Assembly (NCBI RefSeq): GCF_037126465.1
Contig: NC_088201.1
Location: 70,764,879-70,828,878 of the forward strand
Source of the DNA: Ornithodoros turicata
Taxonomy: Eukaryota; Arthropoda; Arachnida; Ixodida; Argasidae
Direction: 5' to 3'
DNA length: 64,000 bases
Shown: positions 31,553 through 42,780 of the stretch, in pieces
How positions within the stretch are numbered: the first letter of the stretch is position 1
Layout of the letters: every line of letters begins with the position of its first letter
The notes under the pieces: generated by a model
What the model was told of the DNA's origin: nothing
Seen by the model: only the letters and a program-made list of their open reading frames with translations
Database searches by the model: none
Position numbers and translations under genes: made by a program

Positions 31553-32039
31553 ATAACTAAGACATTTTTGACAGGCTAAATAGACATTTATTGATACAAC
31601 GTATAGACTCAAATGTTTGACTTATATATTCACCGTGCGTACAGGACGTTTCGTTCGTTGAATAGACTGCAACCAAACCAAGTTCGAACTTGCAAAGCAC
31701 ATACACAGTCTACTTTTGGAAGCGAGCGAGGTATGGTGAGCTAGAAGGACTGGTGTGTTGAACGGCGGTTGCAAACGGGTCGCGCCGACGGGCCTGCCGA
31801 CAGGTGGCTACGAAGGGCTCGGCTCGCTGTCGCGGCGCACGTCCTCCTGGTCACGTGGCCCCATGTGCAAAGAGCACCGCGGAGAACCCGGGAGTACCTG
31901 CGATAGGCGAAATTGAAGCAGTACGCCGCAAATTCGAGGAAAAGAAAGATGTGCGCGTGCTGGTGCATCACGCTGCGCACACATCGTAAACTTGATAAAC
32001 TGATAAACTTGATAAGCCCTCAACATAGCTTTATCAGAA

Positions 32040-33330
32040 TGTCACTGGAAAGACGTGTGATTTGTCGCTTTTGTGTCTGAATGCCAGAAGCGTAAAAAAT
32101 AAAGTTGATGATGAAAAAATGTCTAGCTGGTGAAGATGATGCATAATGTAATCCTTCGTGTTCCCTATTCTCGGGGTTTTTACATTATGCATGAAGTTGA
32201 TGATTTCTGTGCGCTTTTGTCTACGATAAGTCCTGATATAATTATGGGATGTGAATCATGGCTTGATGATTACGTGATTGATCCCGAAGTGTTTCCCCCA
32301 AGCTATACGGCATTTCGAAAGGATAGAAATAGCCATCGTGGTGGAGTGTTCATTTGTGTACGCAGTTCTATGCACGCTGAGGAAATTCAGATTAATTTTG
32401 ACAACTGTGAGTCTGTACGGTGTCGTCTCTTGTCGAAAGGGAAATCTATTGCATTGTGTTCTTTTTACCGTCCGCCAAGCGCAGGCGAAGAATGTTTGAG
32501 AAATTTGTGATCAAACTTGATCAAACATCTTTTACCTCTGATGATACCAGATAAAAAGGTTATCTAAATGTATTCGTAACGCAATTCGCAAAGAAAAACG
32601 GTCATATTTTACAAGACTTAAGTTGAATTTGGTGGGCAGTTCAAAGCTATTGTGGAAGTACATAAAATCTATGAACAAGGCACCCATGGGCATTCCTTCA
32701 ATTAAAACGCCTCACGGTCTTATTGATAACGGTCTCGCTAAAGCTTGCACCTCAAGTAAGTATTTTCAGTCTGTGTTTCGCTCCCCTGGTGTAGCTTCAC
32801 ACCCTGAGTAGAACGTACACATTGCAGAGCCCATGCCACCTATAACCCTGTCGAAAAACGGCATTTCATATTCACCGTACGTACGATCTGCGCATTTAAA
32901 ATCCATACTGGGATGGGTGTCTTTGGAGTCTCGGAGAACGCAAGCTCGGTTGGAATTTCTCCGTGATATTTATTTCGATCTTTCTGGTATTCCTTCGCGT
33001 AACTACTTGTTCCCTTCTAATTTTATTTCTAGACGCCTAGATCACGTACACAAGATTGAGCCTTACCGTTTTAGATCAACAATTTTTCAAAACTTTTTTT
33101 GTTTTTTGTTATAACGATCCCGGATTGGAACAGCCTCCCTCGTGACTTAATTCATTCTGCCTCCAGGGACATTTTCTTGAAAAGAGTGCACGAATTTCTG
33201 TTGCGTTAAACGTTGTAGTCTTGTAACTTGAAATGATGTTCATTTGTATGCACTGTTATGTTCTCCTCTCCCCTACATAGTGCCACTCACGTGGAATTGC
33301 AGGATACTTGAAATAAATAAATAAACTGCT
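32040..33330 (+). pseudogene. LINE with internal deletion: endonuclease fragment and 3' end
   Basis: An endonuclease piece at 32,130-32,510 reads ISPDIIMGCESWLDDYV, FRKDRNSHRGGVFICV and CSFYRPPSAGEE. It is followed by LLWKYIKSMNKAPMGIPSI, typical of the EN-RT linker, then directly by C-terminal sequence (LEFLRDIYFDLSGIPSRNY, IPDWNSLPRDLIHSASRD near 33,110-33,180). The RT catalytic core is absent. It ends in AAATAAATAAATAAA at about 33,310-33,327. Tail type and C-terminal words match the LINE at 52,361. Confidence 0.85.
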
Positions 33331-33741
33331 GACAACGGAGCGAGCTTGAAACAAATGATTCCTCCAAGTACCCGTACCATACAGTAAGGATCGAGCCCCC
33401 CCCCCCCCTTTACAGCCGCCAAATGTTTTGTGACACTCGCACCCTTTGTTTCCTACCCACCTCTAGAGGGGTTATTATTGCAAGTGTAGCTTTGACATGT
33501 GGCAGCAGCGCTGCTTGCACCATACTCTGAGTCACGAAATGAAACGCATCCATACACCACAACTTTAATTTTAAGATTAGGAATGGAGAGTTTCACTAGG
33601 CATTGGAAGCTGTCATGATGCCTTTGTATTCATAATGTTACGTTACAAACATCATGCAGAAAGCATGAAACAGCGAAAGCAAACAAAAACGAAGTTAAAC
33701 TGCGCGAGAGCTCGCGGCTCGTGATGCCGCCATAGGCCATC

Positions 33742-33788
33742 TATGGTGAGCTAGAAGAGCTAGAGCTATGGTGAGCTAGCTCACCATA
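33742..33788. repeat. Micro-cluster of transposon ends forming a hairpin
   Basis: TATGGTGAGCTAG occurs twice in direct orientation and once inverted within 47 bp, so TATGGTGAGCTAGCTCACCATA makes a perfect 22-bp palindrome. The stretch is bracketed by direct repeats of CATAGGCCATC (near 33,731 and 33,784). Confidence 0.85.
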
Positions 33789-34034
33789 GGCCATCCACCG
33801 ACGCTGTTTGGTTTCTTAGGCGGCACGGTGCAAGGTTCTGCGTTTCACGCGAAGGCACGTGACTCGAAGCAGAAGAGCTTCTCGGATCTCCACAAAAATC
33901 GTTCCGCAAGGCGCGCAGCGAGCGTCAGCGCATCCATGTAAACAATCTTACGTCACCGGGTGCCATTTCCGCGACCAAGCGTTCCCATGCATTGGATAGG
34001 CCGGTAAGCACACCAGTCCTTCTAGCTCACCATA

Positions 34035-36103
34035 AGCGAGGTCCACGAGTGCGTGCGTTTCACAAATGAGCATCTTCTTCTCATGCTGGCGATGCACCGA
34101 AGGTCACACAGTCACGGGAAATACTTGTGTCGTTACGAATCCTGTCTTCTTAGTCACTGTATTTGAAAATGCGACAGCGCTCGAAAGTGTTCCTCAGGCG
34201 TTAGCACACCACAGCATTCCAGTTCCGAACCGGCTAGAATGTTCGTAGGTTGATACTTTATCGGGGAACAGTACATGGCAAGAGTCACTATAACTCACGA
34301 ACAAACCCGAGAATTGCTCTTTGATCGTTGTGGTCAACCGACATCGGCGAGACGCGGAGACGCAGCGACCTTGCTTGGAGTTTCCCGCCTGGCCGACTAC
34401 CAGCGAAAAGTGAGAAACTATTTCGAAACTTTGTCAACCAATCCCGGAGCGCGCAACCTCATTCGGCCAATGGGCATCCGTCATGATGCCTGACGAAGTA
34501 ATACCACGTGACTATGACGTGGCTTTATTTTTCTACTGCCGCGAATGCGGGGAGCTATGGAGGCACAGGGGTGGCATTCAATGTATTGCTCCGTAGACGA
34601 AAGCGTGCTTTGCGAACACAATGCATCCTGGACAGGTCCTGGTCACACGTCACGGCAAACGTCAAGGCACACGTGACCTTAAAGATGGCGGCGCCCGTGA
34701 TCGGCGGCCAAGCCGTTTGTAAACAATGCGGTTGTTTTTTCTGCGCAACGTTTTGGATGTCTTTCGATCACGGTAATTATTTTTATCCGATAATCTCGCA
34801 GTAAAACGCGAAGTTTTGCACATAAGCCCTCGTGCTGTTGACGACCTCCAAAGATGTGATGACGACCGCGCGTTAAGACTCACTGAGCCGATGCGATGTA
34901 CCTAAACTAAGGAGAAATCGGCTACCATGTTGCGGAACAAGCAGCGCATCGTTTACGCTGGCAAAATACGTTAATCTCTTGGTGTTACGACGACGGAAAT
35001 ATGTCGGTAAGTGGCAAAACGACATGTAAACAAAGTCACATGACCTCAAAATGACGTTTTATATGACGTGCGACAAGGACAAGATGGCAGTTTTGCCAAA
35101 AGCACCCGCTTGAGGGTAGTTACAACAATGGCGGGTTTGTGTCACCCCTGTGTATAGAGCAGGTCCCCCAAACTCACCTCGGAAAAGCGTGCAACGAAGA
35201 AGGCCGCCACTAGATACCCCACTGTTGCCGTTCCGGATCACTAAGTTTAGCGGCAAAATGTTTTGTGGTTTCTGCGAATGAATATAGTCTTTATATGTCC
35301 AAATAAAACGCGTATAACAACTTTCTCTGTCGTGTTTCACTTTTTGGTCCCGTTTTTAAACGTGTTGAGTGATCGGAAGGATCTAGTGCATGGCTGCGTG
35401 CATCACATAGCGTACGTGTCGTACCAGGCGCCGCAGGCGCTGCAGTCGTCCATTTCTCCTTCGGTGACTTGGCCTGGCTTGGATTGTGCTTCAACTGGAT
35501 CTTTAACGCGCTACAATCCACGCAAGCCAACGCCTGGTAACAATGGGGTATCTAAGGGCGGCCTCCGGCATTGCACGCATCGGGATAGGAACAAATACAT
35601 GGGAAAATGGCGACCTTGGCGGACCTGGTATGGAGGCCTGGAAGCAGCCGCCATCTTGCTTCGCGATGCCAATGCCAATCGGTCAAGCCGACTGAGAGCG
35701 AGCGGGTCGTTTGAGCGAAATCACGCGTCCTTCAACTAATGCCCATGCGCGACAGCGGGATCGGACGTTTCATACGCGCTAAAATGTCGCTGGTTCCCCT
35801 AATGACAACGGAATTGCGGAAGGTCAAGTAAAAAACACAATGTTTGATAGGAAGGGATGGCTCTTGTGTAAAGTTAGGTGCTTTTAAGTTGCTGCAAGCA
35901 GTGTGAGCTGCTCTGGCGTATGTCCGTCACCGTCATGAAAGTGTTTAGCTCCTTTGTACTCTTGGAGCGGGTTGGAAACTCCAGTGGCCAGAACCGTTGC
36001 ATATAATATGCTAATAATAATAATTAGGCGTTTACATCGCGAGACAACTAAGCGCTGCATATCAGAGCAACAACAAAAGACGTTGGGCTAGTTGGTATAC
36101 TTA
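34035..36103. other. Unassigned 2-kb stretch with one inverted repeat
   Basis: No protein domain is recognised on either strand. An imperfect inverted repeat of about 45 bp joins 35,187-35,234 (GGCCGCCACTAGATACCCC core) and 35,534-35,577 (GGGGTATCTAAGGGCGGCC core). Several CAAGATGGCGGC-like strings occur near 34,684, 35,080 and 35,655. Confidence 0.5.
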
Positions 36104-36300
36104 AGTCATTATGGAATGCGCACAAAAGACACGGACGAAGGAAGAAGACTTGTGACTTGTGTAGGTGGCGCCGTGGCGTTCCGGGTGTGTGTGTGCTACT
36201 GTTTGGTTTCATTGGTCACGTTGAACTGAGTTGTGAGTTGCGCGTGTGCTGTTCCTCTTCTTCCTTCATCCGTGTGTTTTGTGCGCATTCCATAATGACT
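36104..36300. mobile_element. Foldback MITE with 47-bp arms
   Basis: AGTCATTATGGAATGCGCAC at 36,104 and the following ACGGACGAAGGAAGAAG block are complemented at the right end to 36,300. Arms of about 47 bp with few mismatches surround a 100-bp GT-rich centre. No clear target duplication is seen. Confidence 0.75.
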
Positions 36301-36764
36301 TGCATATCAGAGGTTTCCTGTGTCGTCATTCTATTATCTAGTGTCCATTGGTTGAACACCCTGCCCCTCCCCTAGAAACGCTTTGCCCCTCTTGGAAAGA
36401 CCCTGGGAACGCCCATGACTACAACCGCAGTATTTCTTCTGGCCAGTCGCGTTTGCATACTTCGGTGATGTTGGATTTGAGGAGCACCTGACGGTTTTTT
36501 CTTCTTCTTCTTAAAGGAAAGGAGCTGTTTTGAAATCACATGACCTCCTCCTACGTGAAGTGAATTCATTTCGGAAGGCCAACTGTTCCAAGGAGCTGTA
36601 CTTTCAGCACGGCAACTTTTTCCAAGAGATTATATTAAAGGAGCAGTCTAAGACCAGGAAAAAAAAAGAGAGTTTTTGATCGTGATGGGATAGCGTTTTC
36701 ACGCACGAAATATGAGCGTAGCAGAAACGTATCGCGCACAGCAGTCGATTGATTCTCACGGGCG
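36301..36764. other. Unassigned sequence
   Basis: No gene is seen. CTTCTTCTTCTT lies near 36,499, and there is an A-rich run at 36,657-36,667. Confidence 0.5.
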
Positions 36765-37000
36765 CGGGTCGTTCTCAAGACTGGGAGGTGATGGATTCGA
36801 ATCCTATCACATGCTGTGGTGTCTGACGTATTTCCGGGGTTGTCCGAAAACTTTCCGGACGAATGTCGGCACAATTCGCCCCGAAGTCGGCCCAGGACGC
36901 ATACTACCCCCTGTCCCCCACTTCTTCCTGCTGTACTCTCTCCATCTGTCCCCGTCTGTACGCCGCTTATAGACACAGTTCTTTCGCGGCGTAACACGGA
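36765..37000 (+). repeat. tRNA-derived SINE, forward orientation
   Basis: The tRNA-like 3' half contains the B box GGATTCGAATCC at about 36,792-36,803. The body shares GACGAATGTCGGCAC, CGAAGTCGGCCCAGGACGC and CTCTCCATCTGTCC with the complements of 54,995-55,240 and 50,740-51,085, then a TTTCGCGGCGTAACACGG tail. It is diverged, with the 5' head (A box) poorly preserved. Confidence 0.7.
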
Positions 37001-37339
37001 ACCTGTTCGACACTGCGATTGGCTTATCATACATTCGGAGCCGTTACCGTGAATGTCTCCCGATCTAAGTGTTTTTTTTTTGTCTCGTCGTTATTGTACA
37101 CTTCTTACAATATCGATACTAATTCACACCAACCCATGTTAGGAACACCGCGGAGTAACAGTTCTTAGACTGTAAAGTATGTGACTGGCGATTCTGAGTG
37201 AGCAATAATAACACGATTGCTGTCGTGAATGCAATGTGTGAATATAGGGGAGGAAACATGTCTAATACATAAAGGTGACCCAATCTACTACAGCTGCCTC
37301 TGCATTTAGCAAAGGACATCGATCACGTGTAGCGACCAT

Positions 37340-37500
37340 GAAGTTGAGGAATACAAAATGGAACGGTGGTGGTGGTGGTGATGGTGAAAGGGCTCGCCGT
37401 TATCGGCCTCACTGAGGTGGGCAACGTCACGACTAACGCACGGAAGGAATGTGCGTCCTTGACCGACTTCTAAGGGAACTCTGCCGGCATGTGTCTGACA
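37340..37500 (-). repeat. Fragment of the same SINE family
   Basis: AATGTGCGTCCTTGACCGACTTC..GGGAACTCTGCCGGCAT matches the SINE body in reverse orientation. A GGTGGTGGTGGTGGTGATGG microsatellite lies at 37,363-37,386. Confidence 0.55.
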
Positions 37501-37519
37501 ATGGTTAAAAATTGGGCTG

Positions 37520-37625
37520 TTCGGTAGTTCATACTTTAAAAGCGATAAAAAAACCCGTGCCGGGAAACAAAGAAAAAGACCACACAACACACAGCGGAGA
37601 CTGACGAGCAAAATTGTGCTGCTAA
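37520..37625. repeat. Repeat with inverted partner at 42,676-42,780
   Basis: TTTAAAAGCGATAAAAA, CCGTGCCGGGAAACAAA and AGACTGACGA.CAA occur here and, complemented, just outside the right end of the Harbinger element. The Harbinger transposon therefore sits between two oppositely oriented copies of one repeat. Confidence 0.8.
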
Positions 37626-38063
37626 CTGATCCAGTAGAGGAATTTATCAAAGTTGGTAACAGGAGGGCCTCTTTATAAGCCGTGCTTTCGAAAAGATAAA
37701 GACACTATACACAGGCTTGAGGGTGAAAAAGGGTAACCTTGCAGAAGCAGGCGTTGCTGGCTCAGGTTATTTAAGAAGCAGGGGCCGGATTCACAAAGAC
37801 GAGCGTAAGATTCGTTACGATGTCGCTGTTTACGAAGCGCGTAAGAGAAAGTCGTAAAGTGGGTTCACAGCGCGAACGTTGTGGAGAGAGAAGCATTCAA
37901 TCACGCAAGTAGGCGAGTGGGTGGTTTCCGGTCACATTCAACAGCGACACAAGAACGGCGGTGTCCGAGAGTATGCTATTGCTATAGCAACTTGACTTAT
38001 TCTACCAATGAGAGCCCGTCTCCCTCACGTGCTTTGTTGTAAAGCTAACTTACGTTAGTTGTC

Positions 38064-39765
38064 ATGATGGACGGTGCCGATAATGGGAATACGGGGACAG
38101 CGGGACCTCCTGCGAAACGCGCTCGGCGGCCGAATTTTAGTGAACGGGAAATTGAAGCCCTGGTAGCAGGGTATCAAGTGAACAAAACTATCATCGATGC
38201 CACTGGTAATGGCCCACAAGGATCCCTTGCGAAGAGCAAGGCATGGGAAGCAGTGGCGTATCTAGGGTGTGGCAGGTGTGGACAGGTGCCATGGGCGCCA
38301 GGTGAACAGGGGCGCCATTATGCGGTCGGGTGTGAATGTGCCAGGTCGGGCACTCAACCTAGCACATTCATAAATGATCTAAAGCACCCGCCATTAGACA
38401 GGTTGTAGTGTGAAACCTAGTGCGGACCACACGAAAACGCATCCCCAGGGACATCATGTTAAGCATGTTGCCATGGGCGCAGGTAGCTCTAGATACGCCA
38501 CTGATGGGAAGGGATAACCGAGAGCGTCTTCGCTGTGTCAGGAATCAAACGGACGACGGCAGAGGTTAAAAAAAAGTGGACGGACTACAAAAGCGCCAAC
38601 AAGAAAAAAGGTAAGGATTCATTCGTTGACCGTATATACGTATAGCGACAGTGATGTGTACAGCTTGCGGAGGTACGTCGGTGAGGCATGCTTTTGAATA
38701 TGCAATAGTTTCGGTTTACAACTCGTGCTTTGTTAAACAGGGGCAAGCGTTATTCGCAGTCTCGGAAGGACTGGAGGTGGTGCCGCCGACGTGCCGCCCC
38801 TTACACCACTTGAGGAACGAGTGGTTGGCACTTTGGACACCAGCACAGTTGCCGGCATCGACGGCAGCTTCGACATTGGGGTAGGAGGACGTAAGTTGCG
38901 TTTGTTAGATGGACTTTTCACTACCTAACATGGTTTTTCTGTACTGTGTGCTTTAGCTAACGTCGTACTCGACTACGACGGCATGCAGCGCAGGGGTAAG
39001 TGACGTGCCTATGCGGCTTGTGAGTGACCGCTCATACACGCATTCGTCGTACATTCTCTACACCCCACGTGTCCTTTTTGCAGGCTCCACCTCTTCTACT
39101 ACTGCATCAGTTTTGTCTGAGCCCGTTGAAGGTATGTAATCTAAAGTCTGCACTGTACCCACCAACCATTTGTGTGATGTGTGTATATGCAGCACCTGAG
39201 GAAGAGGCAAGGGTGCACCAAACAGACACTGCTACGCCTTTGGCTGCACATCACAGAGGTTAGCATAATTACATAGTATGCCTGCACGTCACACTGTCTG
39301 GTTGGTGTAATACTGAGATGTATTCGATGCCGAGGCAGGGAGGAGACCATTAGCAGGAACGGAATTTATTTCGCACACATATCACAGATGCTTTCGAAAA
39401 TGCCATCCTAGCAAAAATTATTATACATAGGATGCCAACATCATCATTAACTGAACTGTGATATTCGAAGTTGGAAGCTCGGCACACTGAAATTTTTCGC
39501 ACCAACATGATCCATATCTTCTCTTATTGCATTATATAGGATTTTCATTTTTTTTTGTTCAGGTGCTTCCCGTTCCACGTCGAGGGTCAGCAGCGCAGAG
39601 GATATTGCACAAACCCAGCGAAAGATTGAGGGACACCTTGCAGCACTAGTCGACATATTGGGCAGGATTTTAGCCATCCAAGAGTACAAATATGGTGTAA
39701 AGACGCTTCCTGCAGGAGCTGCCCAAGTAAACAACAGAAACATAGATGAAAATGTTACATTGTAA
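38064..39765 (+). pseudogene. Harbinger Myb/SANT-like accessory gene, six exons, MITE in exon 1
   Basis: Exons 38,064-38,610 (with the MITE), 38,741-38,890, 38,957-38,995, 39,084-39,131, 39,193-39,258 and 39,563-39,765 all join by GT-AG introns in phase 1. Without the 261-bp MITE plus duplication the exons sum to 792 nt, 263 residues and a stop. Exon 1 carries the Myb/SANT-like domain: NFSEREIEALVAGYQVNK, then after the insertion ITESVFAVSGI and VKKKWTDYKSANKK, where spaced Trp and basic residues mark the DNA-binding helices. Exon 2 has PPLTPLEERVVGTLDTS. The last exon has a probable coiled coil (ISSAEDIAQTQRKIEGHL-like) often seen at the end of these proteins. The insertion is in frame but brings a stop near 38,406, so only a short product is expected unless the MITE is spliced or excised. 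Confidence 0.85.
38251..38503. mobile_element. hAT-type MITE in exon 1 of the accessory gene
   Basis: Ends CAGTGGCGTATCTAG and, complemented, CAGTGGCGTATCTAG..., with a perfect 8-bp duplication ATGGGAAG at 38,243-38,250 and 38,504-38,511. An 8-bp duplication with CAGTGGCG ends is characteristic of hAT elements. It is 253 bp and non-coding. Removing it and one duplication restores the host exon frame exactly, so insertion was recent and clean. Confidence 0.95.
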
Positions 39766-41035
39766 ATGTGTACTACTACTCACACAGCAAACACTAACAC
39801 AGTTTTAGTAGCGGAACAGGAGTAGGGCCACCCCAGTGGGGGCACTTAGGACAAGTAATGGCCGGGAGTGTTGGGTATTCCACTCTTGGCAGATGGTATC
39901 CCAGCATGGAGGAAGGAAAAACACATAGAGAGCAGCAAGTTTCTTTGCTAGTGGCTTTCCGTAACCGATCTTTGCAAGTAATTGATGCTAACATGGGATT
40001 AAAGTGGTAGGTAATATTGCTACATAAAATTGAAAGCTATATTTGTTACTGGTCTTTTAACGTCTGATTCAAAGATATCCTTCATGTGAGATTGGATAAG
40101 GCACACATCGATTACCAAAAGCCACAAGCAAAGAAACATACCTCCCCTGCTCCCTATGCATCTTTCCCTCCTACATGCCGGGATGCCATCTGATAAGAGT
40201 GCAATGACCGACACTGTCAGCCACTGCCTGTCCAGGGTGCCCCCACTAGTGAGACCCACTGCTGCCCTGCACCTTGAAACTGTTGCTGCAACATTGGGAG
40301 AAGTAGTACTTCGTACAAGCTGTATATATTCTGTACAGTCCAGCCATGTATAAAGCTACCATCCACTTACTTGAAGTCACTTCTTTTAGCATGTGTATAA
40401 TCGCGTGACTGCACAAACCAAGAGGGGACAGCATTGCAAAGGGAGGGTGAATAAGTTAGTCTAGCAACATTTCGGCATCTCATTAGGTTAGATGATGTCA
40501 GTTGGTGAGAAGAATGTCCACAGGAATTAGTGCACGAGAGACTTCATATCATTTATAACTAGAGCCTGAAGTTTTCAGGAAATGCTTTTTTTTTCAGATT
40601 TGGAGGACAAAAATTGGGGAAATGAACATGTACTCTAACTTCATGCGAATTGAGGTGGAAGAACTTCCAGTATGCTAAATTCGAGGAGAAATGAGGCCCT
40701 ACTACTCACATGAACTGTACTGGCTTGGTACAAATGGTGATATGATTGCATTTGTTGCTAAACTAGCTAGTGTGCATTCCTACAGGCAGTTCATTAAGGG
40801 CAATTTGCTGGGTAACGACCAAGTTGCACCCTAGAGAGGCAATGTTCAATTCAAGGAAGAAACGGGTTAAATTCTCAAAACTTCAGGCTCCATTTATAAT
40901 CGACGGAAAAGTTTCAAAGTCTTTATCTGCTGTGCCACATCCTGGAAGTACCTCCAGCCAGTGGGGCGGGAATGCTGCAAAAATAGAGTTCACTGTACGA
41001 TGGGACACTCTTGCAGTTGTTGAACATTTCTTGAG
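39766..41035. other. Non-coding spacer between the converging Harbinger genes
   Basis: Both genes end toward this 1.3-kb stretch. I see no further exon. A plus-strand open frame near 40,770-41,276 overlaps the last transposase exon on the other strand and is treated as a shadow. Confidence 0.55.
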
Positions 41036-42512
41036 CTATGTGAAGACCCGTGCCACCAGGCAGTCTCGTACTGAAACCCCGGAAGGCATGTCTCGCACTC
41101 CCGACTCCTGTGGCTCTTCTTCTTGTATCTCTGGAAGGAGTATGGCACACACAGTGCTGTATGTAAAGGTATCATTATGCTACACTTTTACACACACAGC
41201 CAAAGGATGCTGCTTCTGTGAAGGGATCAAAGCATCAGCACTGTGTTGCTTGCACAAAAGTTACGTTGTATGTTAAAACTTACCAACAGGGTCAATCAAG
41301 ATAATATTGTGGCGGATGCAGTAGTTATGCAGGACACTGCAGGCCACAGTGATGCTGCAGCATGACTTCAGAGGGTATAGAAGGCACCCTCCCGACTTGT
41401 CAAGACAGCGAAACCTGCTTTTCAGCAAGCCAAAGGTACGCTCAATAACTTGTCGGGTTGAGCGATGAGCCTTATTGTACTTCTCTTCTGCGGTAGTTGA
41501 CGGTGCCTGGAAAGGTGTCAGCAGCCATGGCTGTGCAGGGTAACCTGAGTCACCTAGTAGTAAGAATAAGCATAATCATTTAATGCGATAGCTACTGGAA
41601 TGCGCTTACCTAGAAGCCATCCTTCAGGCATTCTGCCTTCCTTAAACTCGTCGTGCAAGTTGCACATAGACCAAATAAAGCTGTCGTGGCTGCTTCCTGG
41701 CCACCTAGCAGTGAGTTGTGTAATTTCGCAATCTGCATTGCATACTGCTTGCACATTCACTGAATAGAGGCCCTTCCTGTTGCGATAGGCTGCACGGAGC
41801 TCACGCTTAGGAGGTTTGACGCACACGTGTGTACAATCGATGCACCCAAGAACCTTTGGAAACCCGGCAATGTTGAGGAACCCTGGGGACATCAATAGAA
41901 GGTCACATTAGAAATGGGCGAAGGTGATGTTAGAAGTAATATATTTCTGTACGATCATGCGTGTGCTGTGATGCTTGTGGGTCGTTCAAACATATTAGAG
42001 AGAGACAACTTTTTGCAATAATTTACATCCTTCGCAAAAATGAAGTGCGCATGTCGTGTAGCTGTGCCTATCAAGCATATCGTTACTGAACAAGAGCTTC
42101 GAAAATTACCTAAAGTTGTTTTGAGGACTTCAGGCGATGTTCGTGGGAACCTTATTTGCTCGTTGGCCAGTTCGACGATCGCTTTCGTCACCCCATTAAC
42201 TATACGGGATGTGCTGCTCTGGCTGACAAACGCCACATCCCCGACGACTGACTGGAAACTCCCGCTGGCGTAGAAGCGAAGCGCCGCAAGCACTTGCACA
42301 TTTACTGGTATCGCATGGCACCGTGCTGTTGGACGCCGTAAGGCTCGAGCCAGTATGTTGCACAGGCTCTGTACTGAAGCGCGTGGGAGACGGTAGTATC
42401 GTAGGAGATGGCTATCCCGTATGCTTTCCAGCACTGTCCTTGTCTTGAAAACGCGTTCACGGTTCAAAGTCCTCCTTGACTCAATCTCCACGGCTGCTAG
42501 GTACGCCGCCAT
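41036..42512 (-). CDS. PIF/Harbinger transposase (HARBI1-like nuclease), four exons
   Basis: Exons 42,512-42,110, 41,882-41,610, 41,553-41,284 and 41,130-41,036 join by GT-AG introns and total 1,041 nt, that is 346 residues and a TAG. Human HARBI1 is about the same length. No stop or frameshift interrupts the model. Exon 1 gives the N-terminal helical DNA-binding region ([18 protein letters not shown]). Exon 2 starts the DDE nuclease fold with [10 protein letters not shown] (Asp about residue 150) and [10 protein letters not shown] (Asp about 201). Exon 3 has [15 protein letters not shown] and [15 protein letters not shown] (Glu about 263). Exon 4 ends [11 protein letters not shown]. The complete triad and clean splicing suggest a potentially active cut-and-paste transposase. 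The start lies 160 bp inside the right TIR; the last intron is inferred from splice sites. Confidence 0.9.
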
Positions 42513-42675
42513 CTTTGCTCGTAAGACTGCTCGGTGGCTCTCTTAGGATTTCGTTGTAACTTGCAAGAAGTTTACGACGCGCGCGCTTCGTGAATCCGCT
42601 ATTTGTCGTAACTTTTCCTTACGACAGACTTGCGAGAAATTTTATTGTAAGATGCTTTTGTGAATCCGGCCCCAG

Positions 42676-42780
42676 GTCTGTCAATAAAATCTTGTTCGTC
42701 AGTCTGTGCTGCGTGTTGTACCGTCTTTTTGTTTGTTTCCCGGCACGGGGATTTTTATCGCTTTTAAAATACGACTGAAA
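42676..42780. repeat. Inverted partner of 37,520-37,625
   Basis: On the complement: TTTTAAAAGCGATAAAAA, CCCCGTGCCGGGAAACAAA and CAGACTGACGAACAA. The copy begins immediately at the Harbinger insertion point. Confidence 0.8.

Larger units (their letters stand above)
31734..34032. mobile_element. TA-flanked DNA element with TGGTGAGCTAGAAGGACTGG ends
   Basis: The 24-bp left end (31,734-31,757, TGGTGAGCTAGAAGGACTGGTGTG apart from spacing) is exactly complemented at 34,009-34,032, and TA sits outside both (31,732-31,733; 34,033-34,034). TA duplication points to the Tc1/mariner superfamily. No transposase is left. A LINE fragment fills the middle, and a small cluster of the same terminal motif lies at 33,742-33,788. 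Confidence 0.75.
37782..42672. mobile_element. PIF/Harbinger transposon, two-gene, nearly complete
   Basis: TIRs GGGCCGGATTCACAAA (37,782 on, and complemented to 42,672) are flanked by a 3-bp CAG duplication (37,779-37,781 and 42,673-42,675), as expected for the superfamily. Two converging genes lie inside: a Myb/SANT-like accessory gene on the plus strand and a DDE transposase on the minus strand. In known Harbinger elements the Myb-like protein helps the transposase enter the nucleus and bind the ends. The only disabling lesion I see is a MITE in the first exon of the accessory gene, so this is the youngest large element here. Confidence 0.95.

Noticed and set aside
35263..35739. A 158-codon plus-strand open frame
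   Set aside because: No motif; it crosses an inverted repeat and lies in a region with no other coding sign.
40770..41276. A 168-codon plus-strand open frame inside the Harbinger element
   Set aside because: It overlaps the last transposase exons on the opposite strand, whose splice sites, frame and motifs are convincing; the plus frame has none.
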